NCBI RefSeq assembly: GCF_027620315.1
Contig: NZ_JAPNNL010000015.1
Location: 1 to 64,000 of the forward strand
Length of the DNA stretch: 64,000 nt
Origin: Nonomuraea corallina
GTDB taxonomy: Bacteria > Actinomycetota > Actinomycetes > Streptosporangiales > Streptosporangiaceae
Direction of reading: 5' to 3'
Shown here: in pieces, positions 27,098 to 36,054 of the stretch
How positions within the stretch are numbered: position 1 is the stretch's first letter
How the letters are laid out: the number at the start of each line of letters is the position of its first letter
The notes under the pieces: generated by a model
The model's database searches: none
What the model saw: only the letters and a program-made list of their open reading frames with translations
Told to the model about the DNA's origin: nothing
Made by a program: the position numbers and the translations under genes

Positions 27098-27913
27098 TCA
27101 GGCGTCGCGTTCCGGGTCGAGCGGCACGAGCAGGTCGTGCAGGTCCTCGAAGAGTCCCGGCGCCGCGCAGAGCGTCAGGTCGCCGTTGTACGGCCTGCCG
27201 TTCAGCCCGCCGATCCTGGCCCCCGCCTCGGCGGCCACCAGCCCGGCCGCCGCGTAGTCCCAGTAGTTGACGCCCCGCTCGTAGTAGGCGTCGACCCGTC
27301 CACAGGCCACCGAGCACAGGTCGACGGCGCACGACCCGCCGCGCCTGATGTCGCGCACCCGCGGCAGCACCGCCGTCAGCACCTCGGCCTGGACGGCCCG
27401 CCGCGCCGCGTCGTAGCCGAACCCGGTGGCGACCAGCGCCTGCCCGAGCGGCACCGCGGGGTTGCAGCGCAGCCTCTCGCCGCCTAGCCAGGCGCCCTCG
27501 CCTACGGCGGCGGTGAACACCTCGCCGCGCGCCGCCGCGTTCACCACGCCGGCCACCACCCGGCCGCGCACCTCGACCGCGATGGAGACCGCCCAGTCGG
27601 ACAGCCCGTACAGGAAGTTGACGGTGCCGTCGATCGGGTCGACGACCCAGCGCACGTCGGTCTCGCCGGGATGGTCGCCCTCCTCCTCGCCGAGGATCCG
27701 GTCGCCGGGCCTGACGGCCAGGATGCGCTCGCGGATGAGCTGCTCGGAGGCCCGGTCCAGGACGGTGACCACGTCGGTGGGGCTGGACTTGGTCTGGATG
27801 TCGGCGGACCGGGTGGACATCGCGGGCCGCTTGGCGAGCAGCATGTCGCCGGCCTCGCGGGCGATGTCCTCGGCCAGCCGGAGGAACCCGGCGGGTGTCG
27901 TGGCGCCGGGCAT
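27098..27913 (-). CDS. suhB: Inositol monophosphatase family protein
   Basis: 271 residues from ATG 27913. Mg2+-dependent phosphatase fold with all signature pieces: TDVVTVLDRASEQLI, GEEEGDHPGE (metal Glu pair), the DPIDGTVNFLYG motif near 90, GSCAVDLCSVACGRVDAYYE, and NYWDYAAAGLVAAEAGA (final metal Asp). Likely dephosphorylates inositol-1-phosphate or a related sugar phosphate; in actinomycetes inositol feeds mycothiol and phosphatidylinositol. Its ATG overlaps the TGA of the S9 peptidase upstream (ATGA), a coupled pair. From memory suhB is a stable neighbour of the DUF4193/dut block. Confidence 0.92.
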   Translation of the reverse strand: MPGATTPAGFLRLAEDIAREAGDMLLAKRPAMSTRSADIQTKSSPTDVVTVLDRASEQLIRERILAVRPGDRILGEEEGDHPGETDVRWVVDPIDGTVNFLYGLSDWAVSIAVEVRGRVVAGVVNAAARGEVFTAAVGEGAWLGGERLRCNPAVPLGQALVATGFGYDAARRAVQAEVLTAVLPRVRDIRRGGSCAVDLCSVACGRVDAYYERGVNYWDYAAAGLVAAEAGARIGGLNGRPYNGDLTLCAAPGLFEDLHDLLVPLDPERDA

Positions 27914-29889
27914 CAGGCCACCGACTCCGGGCGCTTCCACTCCTGGCCGAGCACGTGGTGGCCGAGGAAGGCCAGGACGGTCTCGTACCAGGCGACGACG
28001 TTGCCGGGCTGGAGAATCCAGTGGTTCTCGTCCGGGAAGTAGAGGAACTTCGACTCCACGCCGGTGCGCCGCAGGTCCCACCAGAGCCGCAGGGCCTCGC
28101 CGATCGGCACCCGGTAGTCCTTGTCGCCGTGGATGACGAGCATCGGGGTGGTGATCTCGTCGAGGGCGAGGTGCGGGGAGAGCAGGGAGTAGCGCTCGGC
28201 GCCGGGCGGGCCGAACTCGCGCTGCCAGAACATGGCCCCGTCGGTGGTGCCCGCGAACTGGTCGAGGTGCCACAGCGAGGCGTGGGTGACGATCGCGCGG
28301 TAGCGGTCGCTGTGGCCGGCGATCCAGTTGGCCATGTAGCCGCCGAAGGAGCCGCCCATCGCGGCCGTGCGCGTGACGTCGAGGTCGTCCCTGGCCAGGG
28401 CGGCGTCCACGACGGCGTCCAGGTCGGCCATGGTGCGCGGGCCCCAGTCGCCCCAGCCGCGGTCGATCATGCCTTGACCGTAGCCGGTGGACAGGGCCGG
28501 GTCCGGCATCAACACGGCGTAGCCGTGGCGGGCCATGATCCAGGCCTGCCAGCGCCACTGCCAGTCGTTCCAGGAGGCGACGGGGCCGCCGTGGATCCAC
28601 AGCAGCAGCGGCGCCGGGTCGGCGGCGCCGGCGCCTTCCGGCAGCACCAGCCAGCCGCGGATGGTGACGCCGTCGTCGGCGGTCGCGGTGACCTCGGTGA
28701 GCGTGCCGGGGACCTCGGGGCGCGGCGCGGGCGAGGGCAGGTCGGTGATCTCGCCGGTGACGTCGATCCTGGCCGGGCCGGGGGCCAGCGCGATCCCGCT
28801 GCGCAGCGCGTACAGGGAGGCGCCGTCGGAGGAGACGTTGAGCGCGAGGTAGGCGGCGTCGTCGGCGGTCAGCCGGGACGCCTCGCCGTCCAGCGGGACG
28901 TGGAAGACCGGCCGGCGGCCCTGATGGTCGGCGGCGACGTACACGGCGGAGGAGTCGGGGGCCCACACGACGTCCATCGGGGCGGCCAGGTCCGGCGCGT
29001 ACGCCCGCGCCTGTCCTGAGGCCAGGTCGCCGATCCACAGCTCGGCGCGGGTCGGCAGGCCGGGCGTCGCGATCCGCTCGCGCACGCAGGCGATCCTGGC
29101 GCCGTCGGGCGAGACGGCGAGCGGGCCGGTGAAGTCGTGGCCCTCGTCGGCGAAGAGCGGGCGGCGTTCCCCGGACTCGACGTCGATCGCGACCAGTTCG
29201 GCGCGCCGCTCCCCCGCGGGCAGCGGGGACCGCCAGGTGGTGATCACCGTACGGCCGTCGGGGGTGAGCGCGAAGTCGGCCTCACGCAGCGCCTCGCCCG
29301 GGTCGGGGGTGAGGTCGCGGACCTGCTCCAGGCCGTCGGGGCCGAGCCGGCCGGCGAACAGGCGGGGACGGCCGGGGCCGAGGTCGTGGTCCCAGAAGCG
29401 GACCGGGTAGCCCTCGTGCAGGATCGCGCTGGTCCCGGCGTCCTTGCGGGCCTTGCGCCGCTCGGCCTCGTCGGCCTCCTCGCCGTCGAGCACGTCGGAG
29501 GCGAACACGACGGTGTCGCCGGCGGTGCGGAAGGCGCCGATGCCGCCGGGGCGCCCGGCCACCCGGCGCGCCTCGCCCCCCGCCGCGGGCAGCAGCCAGA
29601 GCGCGGCCGTCTCGCCGTCGCCGTCCTCGGTCGTGGGATCGGGCCGGGCGCTGGTGAACAGCAGGTCGCCCGCCGCGGTGAACTCCGCCGCCGACTCGCC
29701 CTTGGCCGAACGGGTCAGGCGGTAGGGCTCGCGGTCGAGGGGGATCGCCCACAGCGCGGTGCCGTACGACTTGCCGTCCGGATTGAGCGCCTGGACCACG
29801 GAGACGAGCCGGGAGCCGTCGGGGGCGAGCTTCAGCGAGGTGACGCGAGGGATGGCTACATAGTCACGGATATCGTCAAAGGGGCTCAC
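27913..29889 (-). CDS. S9-family prolyl oligopeptidase/acylaminoacyl-peptidase-like
   Basis: 658 residues from GTG 29889. The N-terminal two-thirds form a beta-propeller with repeated [17 protein letters not shown]-type blades (residues 1-390). The C-terminal alpha/beta-hydrolase has [16 protein letters not shown], nucleophile [17 protein letters not shown], the Asp in [10 protein letters not shown] and the His in FPDENHWI. It cleaves short peptides or N-acylated peptides, in the cytoplasm judging from the lack of a signal peptide. Coupled to suhB by a one-codon overlap; divergent from ferrochelatase. Confidence 0.92.
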   Translation of the reverse strand: MSPFDDIRDYVAIPRVTSLKLAPDGSRLVSVVQALNPDGKSYGTALWAIPLDREPYRLTRSAKGESAAEFTAAGDLLFTSARPDPTTEDGDGETAALWLLPAAGGEARRVAGRPGGIGAFRTAGDTVVFASDVLDGEEADEAERRKARKDAGTSAILHEGYPVRFWDHDLGPGRPRLFAGRLGPDGLEQVRDLTPDPGEALREADFALTPDGRTVITTWRSPLPAGERRAELVAIDVESGERRPLFADEGHDFTGPLAVSPDGARIACVRERIATPGLPTRAELWIGDLASGQARAYAPDLAAPMDVVWAPDSSAVYVAADHQGRRPVFHVPLDGEASRLTADDAAYLALNVSSDGASLYALRSGIALAPGPARIDVTGEITDLPSPAPRPEVPGTLTEVTATADDGVTIRGWLVLPEGAGAADPAPLLLWIHGGPVASWNDWQWRWQAWIMARHGYAVLMPDPALSTGYGQGMIDRGWGDWGPRTMADLDAVVDAALARDDLDVTRTAAMGGSFGGYMANWIAGHSDRYRAIVTHASLWHLDQFAGTTDGAMFWQREFGPPGAERYSLLSPHLALDEITTPMLVIHGDKDYRVPIGEALRLWWDLRRTGVESKFLYFPDENHWILQPGNVVAWYETVLAFLGHHVLGQEWKRPESVA

Positions 29890-29965
29890 TTATCCGAACC
29901 TACCTGTTGGCACGACCACCGGCCTCCTGGCGGGACCACCGGCACGCCGTCCTAGGCTGGTTCAC

Positions 29966-30943
29966 GTGGCAGATTACGACGCGTTGCTGGTGCTGTCGTT
30001 CGGCGGCCCCGAGGGGCCCGACGACGTGATGCCCTTCCTGGAGAACGTGGTCCGGGGCCGCGGCGTCCCCCGCGAACGACTGCTGGAGGTCGCCGAGCAC
30101 TATCAGAGCTTCGGCGGGGTCAGCCCGATCAACGCGCAGAACCGCGCCCTGGTCGAGGCGCTGCGACCGGTGGCGGGCGTGCCGGTCTACTGGGGCAACC
30201 GCAACTGGCGGCCGTTCGGCGAGGACACCGTGCGGCGGATGGCCGACGACGGGGTGCGCAAGGCCGCGGTCTTCGCCACCTCCGCCTACGCGGGCTACTC
30301 CAGCTGCCGCCAGTACTACGAGGACATCGCCAGGATCTCCTTCGAGGGCGGCCCCGAGCTGGTCAAGCTGCGCCACTTCGGCGACCACCCCGGGTTCGTG
30401 GAGGCGATGGCCGACCACACCCGGCAGGCCCTGGAGCGGCTCCAGGACCGGGCCGGCCAGGACGACGTCCGGCTGGTGTTCACCGCCCACAGCATCCCCG
30501 TCTCGATGGCGGAGGCCTCCGGGCCGTCGGGCGGCCTGTACGAGGCGCAGCTGCGCCGCACGGCCGAGCTGGTCAACGAGGCGCTGGGCCGCACCGCGCC
30601 GTGGGACCTGGTGTGGCAGTCGCGCAGCGGCCCGCCGCAGGTGCCGTGGCTGGAGCCGGACGTCTGCGACCACCTGCGCGCGCTGGACGCCAAGGCCGTG
30701 GCGCTGGTGCCGATCGGGTTCGTCTCCGACCACATGGAGGTCGTCTACGACCTCGACACCGAGGCCAGGCAGGTCGCCGAGGAGCTCGGGCTGCCGATGG
30801 AGCGGGCCGCCACGGCGGGCATCCACCCGGCGTTCGTGCGGATGGTGCGCGAGCTGATGGACGAGCCGGAGCCGGTGCCCTGCCCGCTCACCTGCTGCCC
30901 GGCGCCGAGGCGCCGGCCCGCTCAGGCGCCCGCTCAGGTGTAG
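29966..30943 (+). CDS. cpfC: Coproporphyrin ferrochelatase
   Basis: 325 residues from GTG 29966. Ferrochelatase fold: [35 protein letters not shown]-type segment, [25 protein letters not shown] with the catalytic His, [17 protein letters not shown] and [17 protein letters not shown]. In Gram-positive bacteria this enzyme inserts Fe2+ into coproporphyrin III in the coproporphyrin-dependent heme pathway (formerly hemH). The C-terminus carries clustered Cys (VPCPLTCCP), suggesting the [2Fe-2S] cluster known in actinobacterial ferrochelatases. The 3' end overlaps the convergent transglycosylase gene by ten bases. Confidence 0.95.
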   Translation: MADYDALLVLSFGGPEGPDDVMPFLENVVRGRGVPRERLLEVAEHYQSFGGVSPINAQNRALVEALRPVAGVPVYWGNRNWRPFGEDTVRRMADDGVRKAAVFATSAYAGYSSCRQYYEDIARISFEGGPELVKLRHFGDHPGFVEAMADHTRQALERLQDRAGQDDVRLVFTAHSIPVSMAEASGPSGGLYEAQLRRTAELVNEALGRTAPWDLVWQSRSGPPQVPWLEPDVCDHLRALDAKAVALVPIGFVSDHMEVVYDLDTEARQVAEELGLPMERAATAGIHPAFVRMVRELMDEPEPVPCPLTCCPAPRRRPAQAPAQV

Positions 30944-32145
30944 GAGCGGGCGTAGGCGTCGGCGATGCCGAGCACCTTGTCCACGTAGTCCCACGAGTGG
31001 TTGTAGTGCCAGATGGCCTTGCGCAGCTTCTCGCCGCCCTGGCCGGCCCCGGTGGAGCACAGGTAGTTGGCCGCTCCCGGCACCGCGTCGTACGGGCTCC
31101 AGATGTCCTTCTTGCCGTCGCCGTCCCCGTCCACGCCATAGGCCTTCCAGGTGGCGGGCATGAACTGCATCGGCCCGAGCGCGCCGGCGCTCGACGGGCC
31201 GTTGTTGCGGCCGTGGCTGCTCTCCACCTGGCCGATGGCGGCCAGCACGGTCCACGACAGGCCGGGGCAGCGGGTGGCGGCCTGCTTGTACAGCTCCAGA
31301 TAGCTGCCCGGCCTGCCTGTGGTGACGGCGGCCTGCTCGGGCTGCTCGGGCTGCTCCCGCACCCGGGCCCGGCGCCGGTCGGCGTCGAGCAGGACGACCT
31401 GTGCGGAACGGCCGAGCGTCCGGCGCACGGCCGCCTCGCTGATCTTGCCTTCCCGGCCGTGCAGCAGCACCACCACGCCGCGGGCCAGTCCGAGCGTGCG
31501 GCCGAGCTCGGTGCCGACCAGCGCGTCGACCCCCTTCAGCCCGAGCGGGGCGGCGGCGGCCAGCCGCAGCCGGGGGCCGCCGTCGACCTGGTAGTAGGCG
31601 CCGAGCTTGAGCCCGTACGTGCGCACGGCCGCCGCGTCGGCGACGAACTCGCCCCTGGCCAGCGCGCTCCACACGCCGGGATGGTCGGCGACGGCCTTGG
31701 GCGTCCAGGAGCGGAAGTCGGCCTGGTCGACGGCGAGCAGGTTGAGCCCGGTGCCGGCCACCTTGACCGAGCCCGCGTCCACCACGATGGCCTTCTGCAC
31801 GTGCTTCAGCGCGGACAGCGCGAAGCGGGTCTCCTTGGGCACCTCGGCGGGCGCGATGGCGAGCACGCGCGGCGGCGTGGGCGTCACCCCGGCGCCGCCC
31901 TCACCGAAGTCCTTGACGGGGGCGGTGGTGGGGGCCGTGGTGGGGGCCGTGGTCGGGACGAGCTCGTCGAGCCCGGCGGTCTGCCGCTCGGCCCCGCGCT
32001 TCCCCGTCTCCCGGGGAGCCGCCCGCTCCAGCGGGGCCTCGCCCATGACCAGCACCACGCCGCCTGCGGCGATCGTCACCACGAGCACGGCGGTGACCAT
32101 CAGTAACACCGCACGCAAAGAGGGAAGACCGGACACCCGGGACAC
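30934..32145 (-). CDS. Membrane-anchored lytic transglycosylase (SLT domain)
   Basis: 403 residues with GTG 32145 as start (a second in-frame GTG lies at 32136); the frame continues open upstream across the divergent MFS gene but that part is a shadow. An N-terminal membrane helix ([18 protein letters not shown]) is followed by a Pro/Thr linker with [10 protein letters not shown] repeats, an uncharacterised domain (about 75-250), and a C-terminal lysozyme-like domain. The latter contains [14 protein letters not shown] with the catalytic Glu, then [16 protein letters not shown] and a DGDGDGKKD loop that may bind Ca2+. It cleaves peptidoglycan glycan strands outside the membrane. Terminal helix contains [12 protein letters not shown]. 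Confidence 0.88.
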   Translation of the reverse strand: MSRVSGLPSLRAVLLMVTAVLVVTIAAGGVVLVMGEAPLERAAPRETGKRGAERQTAGLDELVPTTAPTTAPTTAPVKDFGEGGAGVTPTPPRVLAIAPAEVPKETRFALSALKHVQKAIVVDAGSVKVAGTGLNLLAVDQADFRSWTPKAVADHPGVWSALARGEFVADAAAVRTYGLKLGAYYQVDGGPRLRLAAAAPLGLKGVDALVGTELGRTLGLARGVVVLLHGREGKISEAAVRRTLGRSAQVVLLDADRRRARVREQPEQPEQAAVTTGRPGSYLELYKQAATRCPGLSWTVLAAIGQVESSHGRNNGPSSAGALGPMQFMPATWKAYGVDGDGDGKKDIWSPYDAVPGAANYLCSTGAGQGGEKLRKAIWHYNHSWDYVDKVLGIADAYARSYT

Positions 32146-32226
32146 GTTAATCCACTCGCCGAGAAAACTGTTGCGATCCGGACAGACGATGCGCAAAGTT
32201 ATGCGTTGACGTAAGGAGAAAATGCC

Positions 32227-33438
32227 ATGATCGGGCCTTACCGGGGGTTGTTCACAGGGCCCGGGGTCAAGGGTTTCGTGCTGGCCGGGTTCATCGGACG
32301 GTGGCCGATGTCCATGCTCGGCATCGGCGTGGTGCTGCTGGTCGAGGGCCTCACCGAGTCGTTCGCGGTGGCCGGCGCCGTGTCCGCGGTGTGCAGCCTC
32401 GCCTTCGCCGTCGCCGCCCCGCTGTCCGGGCGGCTGGCCGACCGCTTCGGCCAGAGCCTGATCATCGTCCCGTTCGCCGTGGTCAACGCGCTCGCCGTGG
32501 TCGCGCTCATGCTCAGCGCCGGGCTCGGCCTGCCGGCGTGGACGCTGTACGCGGCCGCCCTGCTGACCGGCGCCACGTCGCTGTCGCTCGGGTCGATGGT
32601 CCGGGCCCGCTGGAGCCACCTGCACGCCGGATCGGCCAAGCTGCACACCGCCTTCGCCTTCGAGTCCGTCGCCGACGAGGTGATCTTCGTCACCGGGCCG
32701 GCGCTGGTCACCGTGCTGGCCACGGCCGTGAACCCGTACGCCGGCCTGGCCGTGGCGATGGTGGCCATGTTCACCGGGTCGATCGCGCTGGCGCTGCAGC
32801 GGAGCACCCAGCCACCGGTGCGGCCCGCCCGTGCGAACGGTGGCAGCGGTGGCACTCCGATCCTCATCCCCGGCGTCGCCCTGCTGTCGTGCGTCTATCT
32901 GAACCTCGGCGCGGTCTTCGGCTCGGTCGACCTGATCACGGTGGCGTTCGCCGCCGAGCACGGGGTCAAGGGCGCCTCCGGGTTCCTGCTGGCCGCGTTC
33001 GCGGGCGGGTCGCTGGTGTCGGGACTCTGGTTCGGCTCGCGCAACTGGCGGATCTCGCTGCGCGGCCGGTTCGTCCGCACGCTCGGCCTGTTCCTCGTCG
33101 GCCTGCTGCCGATCGTGTTCATCGGGCAGGTGCCGGTCATGGCGGTCGCGCTCTTCGTCGCGGGGTTCGCCATCTCGCCGACCCTCATCACCGGCTTCTC
33201 GCTGACCGAGCGGCTGGTGCCGCCGTCGCTGCTCACCGAGGGCATGGCGTGGATCTCGACCTCGATCGGGCTCGGCGTGGCGATCGGCGCGTGGGCGGGA
33301 GGCAGGCTCACCGAGATGTTCGGCGCGTCCAGCGCCTACGGGTTCTCGCTGGCGTGCGCGGCGCTCGCGGTCGTCGTGGGCGTCGGAGGTTCGGGTTTGC
33401 TGAGACTTCCCGAGGCGCCTTCACCGGTCCGGACCTGA
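32227..33438 (+). CDS. MFS transporter
   Basis: 403 residues from ATG 32227 with AAGGAG seven bases upstream. Twelve hydrophobic helices; the loop 2-3 signature GRLADRFGQSLIIVPF is the major-facilitator A-motif. A central cytoplasmic loop (RSTQPPVRPARANGGSGG) divides two six-helix halves. No close drug-resistance signature; probably an exporter (inference). Transcribed away from the lytic transglycosylase gene; the 81-base divergent gap must hold both promoters. Confidence 0.88.
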   Translation: MIGPYRGLFTGPGVKGFVLAGFIGRWPMSMLGIGVVLLVEGLTESFAVAGAVSAVCSLAFAVAAPLSGRLADRFGQSLIIVPFAVVNALAVVALMLSAGLGLPAWTLYAAALLTGATSLSLGSMVRARWSHLHAGSAKLHTAFAFESVADEVIFVTGPALVTVLATAVNPYAGLAVAMVAMFTGSIALALQRSTQPPVRPARANGGSGGTPILIPGVALLSCVYLNLGAVFGSVDLITVAFAAEHGVKGASGFLLAAFAGGSLVSGLWFGSRNWRISLRGRFVRTLGLFLVGLLPIVFIGQVPVMAVALFVAGFAISPTLITGFSLTERLVPPSLLTEGMAWISTSIGLGVAIGAWAGGRLTEMFGASSAYGFSLACAALAVVVGVGGSGLLRLPEAPSPVRT

Positions 33439-33492
33439 TCCGCTACCGTCGGGACATCCCTCGCATCACCCTTCACATTGGAAACAACAGTT

Positions 33493-34212
33493 ATGTCCCG
33501 ACATTTGACTTCACTTCTGGCCATTGCGGCAGTTGCGGTGCTGGCGGCTCCCGCGCCGGCGGTCGCCGCCCCCAAGGCGAAGAAGGTCGACTGCTCGCAG
33601 GTGAAGTGCGTGGCGCTCACCTTCGACGACGGGCCGGGCAAGTACGCGGGCACCCTGCTGGACACCCTGAAGAAGTACGACGCCAAGGCCACGTTCTTCC
33701 TCCAGGGCCAGTACGTGAAGAGCCGCCCCTCCTACGTCAAGCGGATGGTGAAGGAGGGGCACGCGATCGGCAACCACGGCTACTCCCACCCCGACTTCAC
33801 CAAGTCGTCCGAGGCCACGATCCGCAGCGAGATCAAGAAGACCAACGACGAGATCAAGAAGGCGGCCGGGGTCGAGCCCAAGCTGCTGCGTCCCCCGTAC
33901 GGGCTGTCGGACCTCACGGTCCAGGACATCGCGGCCGAGTTCGGCATGCCGATCATCCTGTGGACCGGCGGCTCGCGCGACTGGGAGTCGAGGAACGAAG
34001 AGAAGATCAAGAAGCAGACCCTGTCGGTCGCCAAGGGCAACAGCATCGTCCTCATGCACGACTGGGTGAAGCAGACGGTGGACTCGATGCCCTCGATCAT
34101 CAAGACGCTGCAGCGCAGCGGATACCACCTGGTCACCGTCGACGACGTCATCAAGGGCGAGGACCTCAAGGCCGGCGACGTCTTCCCGCTACCTGAAGGC
34201 TGGGAACAGTGA
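33493..34212 (+). CDS. Secreted polysaccharide deacetylase (NodB/CE4)
   Basis: 239 residues from ATG 33493; an alternative TTG five codons upstream is unlikely. Signal peptide about residues 1-26 (SLLAIAAVAVLAAPAPAVAA). The NodB domain holds motif 1 TFDDGP (metal/catalytic Asp), motif 2 GNHGYSHPDF (two metal His), motif 3 RPPYG, motif 4 WTGGSRDW and motif 5 VLMHDW. These enzymes remove acetyl groups from peptidoglycan GlcNAc or chitin fragments at the cell surface. The Cys pair at the mature N-terminus (CSQVKC) could form a disulfide. Fits the cell-wall theme with the nearby transglycosylase. Confidence 0.93.
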   Translation: MSRHLTSLLAIAAVAVLAAPAPAVAAPKAKKVDCSQVKCVALTFDDGPGKYAGTLLDTLKKYDAKATFFLQGQYVKSRPSYVKRMVKEGHAIGNHGYSHPDFTKSSEATIRSEIKKTNDEIKKAAGVEPKLLRPPYGLSDLTVQDIAAEFGMPIILWTGGSRDWESRNEEKIKKQTLSVAKGNSIVLMHDWVKQTVDSMPSIIKTLQRSGYHLVTVDDVIKGEDLKAGDVFPLPEGWEQ

Positions 34213-34262
34213 GTATTGTTCACGTTTAACGTGACCATGCTCCAGCCAGGGAGAGCCTCCTC

Positions 34263-35543
34263 ATGGCGTTCACCAACTGGGCGGGCAACCAGACCTGCTC
34301 CCCCGCCGAGGTGCGCACCCCCGCGTCCGCCGGGGACGTGGCGCGCGCCGTCCGGGACGCGGCGGCGGGCGGGCGGCGGCTGCGCATGGCCGGCACGGGC
34401 CACTCCTTCACCGGGGTGGCCCTGACCGACGGGATCCTGCTGCGCCCCGAAGGGCTCACCGGGGTCCGCTCCTGGGCCGGGGACCAGGTCACCGTGCTGG
34501 CCGGCACCCCGCTCAGGACGCTGAACACGCTGCTGGCCGAGCGCGGCCTGGCCCTGGCCAACATGGGCGACATCACCGAGCAGACGGTCGCGGGCGCCAT
34601 CCAGACGGGCACGCACGGCACCGGCCGCGAGGCCGGCGGCCTGGCCGACCAGGTGACCGGCCTGGAACTGGTGACGGCCGACGGCTCGACGGTCACCGTC
34701 GCACCCGGCGAGGACCTGTTCGACGCCGCCCGGGTCGGGCTGGGCGCGCTCGGCGTGCTCACGGCGGTCACCTTCCGGGTGGAGCCGGCGTTCCTGCTGC
34801 ACCACCGGCGCCGGCGGATGCCGCTCAGCCGCATCCTCGACTCGCTCGACGCCCTGACCGGCGAGCACGAGCACCTGGACTTCTTCTGGCTGCCGCACAC
34901 CGACGCGTGCCTGGTCAAGACCAACAACCGGCATCCGGGGCCGGCCGCGCCGCCGAGCGCGTTCCGGCACTGGCTGGACGCCGTGTTCCTGGAGAACACC
35001 GTGTTCGGCGCCGCCTGCGCGGTCGGCGCGCGCCTGCCGGGCCTGATCCCCCGGATCAACGCCGTCAACGCCGCGGCCCTGGGCGACTCCGAGTGCGTCG
35101 ACGCCTCGTACAAGGTCTTCACCGCGCGGCGGGACGTGCGGTTCCTGGAGACCGAGTACGCGATCCCGCGCGAGCGGCTGGGGCAGGCGCTGCGCGAGAC
35201 GCGCGACCTGATCGACCGGATGGGCTGGAAGATCACCTTCCCGGTCGAGGTGCGGGTGACACCGCCGAGCGACGCCTGGCTGTCGACCGCGTACGGCAGA
35301 CCGACCGCGTACGTGGCCTGCCACATCTACCGGCGGACCCCGAACCCGGCGTACTTCGAGGGCGTCGAGGAGATCATGACCAGGCTGGGCGGCCGACCGC
35401 ACTGGGGCAAGCTTCACACCAGGGACGCCGCGTACCTCTCGGGCGTGTATCCGCGTTTCGCCGATTTCACCGCCCTGCGCGACCGGCTGGACCCGGACCG
35501 CCTCTTCGGCAACGACTACCTGGACCGGGTGCTCGGCCCCTGA
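34263..35543 (+). CDS. FAD-linked sugar-1,4-lactone oxidase (ALO family)
   Basis: 426 residues from ATG 34263. The FAD_binding_4 (VAO) N-domain shows MAGTGHSFTGVAL with the His (residue 47) that in this family carries covalent FAD, then TVLAGTPLRTLN, GDITEQTVAGAIQTGTHGTG and LGALGVLTAVTFRV. The ALO C-domain ends with RPHWGKLHTRDA and DRLFGNDYLDRVLG. Members oxidise D-arabinono- or L-gulono-1,4-lactone and related alditols, making H2O2 or passing electrons on. From memory an equivalent gene sits near sepH in Streptomyces (SCO5857). Confidence 0.9.
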   Translation: MAFTNWAGNQTCSPAEVRTPASAGDVARAVRDAAAGGRRLRMAGTGHSFTGVALTDGILLRPEGLTGVRSWAGDQVTVLAGTPLRTLNTLLAERGLALANMGDITEQTVAGAIQTGTHGTGREAGGLADQVTGLELVTADGSTVTVAPGEDLFDAARVGLGALGVLTAVTFRVEPAFLLHHRRRRMPLSRILDSLDALTGEHEHLDFFWLPHTDACLVKTNNRHPGPAAPPSAFRHWLDAVFLENTVFGAACAVGARLPGLIPRINAVNAAALGDSECVDASYKVFTARRDVRFLETEYAIPRERLGQALRETRDLIDRMGWKITFPVEVRVTPPSDAWLSTAYGRPTAYVACHIYRRTPNPAYFEGVEEIMTRLGGRPHWGKLHTRDAAYLSGVYPRFADFTALRDRLDPDRLFGNDYLDRVLGP

Positions 35544-36054
35544 CGCGGGACGGCCCGGTGGGTCTGCCCCGGGTAAAGAACCGGCGCGCGAACAGGCGGG
35601 AGCGCGTGTCACGCCCCCGCGCGAGCGGCGGGCGGGGCAGCCTGGTCCATCGTGCCCCGACGTTCCGGCCCGGCCGCCGCGCACGTGCCCGCGGCCCCTT
35701 TCACCTGCGCCGCCACCTGTGCTGCCGCCGCCGTGACCACCGCCGTGACCACCGCGCCGCCACGCCGCGCCGTTCGGCCCGCCGCGGCCGGGGAGACCGG
35801 GCCGCGCGCCCGTCTTCTGGCGGCGGGCCGCCGTCCGATGCGCCACAATCCGACGAGGACGCCCGACCTCCTCCTGCGCACGGGCGGTCTCTGAAAGGAT
35901 GGAATCGTCAAATGTGACCGGCGTCACATCGCCCCGGAGCTATCCCGGCAAGGCGATGTTCGGACATGCCGGGTACGGTGCTGGCAGGCAACCGGCACAC
36001 GCGAGAGACTCAAGGGTCCGGGGGAAGAATGACGACGCTGACGAAGGGACTCGC
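35544..36054. other. 511-base gap upstream of sepH without a supported gene
   Basis: Several short open frames exist on both strands here (for example 35652-35894), but they have no ribosome site, Arg/Pro/Ala-only composition and no recognisable motif, so none is called. The right end (about 35885-36054) is comparatively AT-richer, with GGAATCGTCAAATGTGACC at 35903, and presumably holds the sepH promoter. No convincing terminator for the oxidase gene was seen. Confidence 0.6.

Noticed and set aside
32146-32961. Upstream extension of the lytic transglycosylase frame
   Set aside because: It would run antisense through the MFS gene; the membrane helix and linker begin after GTG 32145.
35652-35894. 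Small secreted Ala-rich protein upstream of sepH
   Set aside because: No ribosome site or conserved motif; both strands are equally open in this GC-rich gap.
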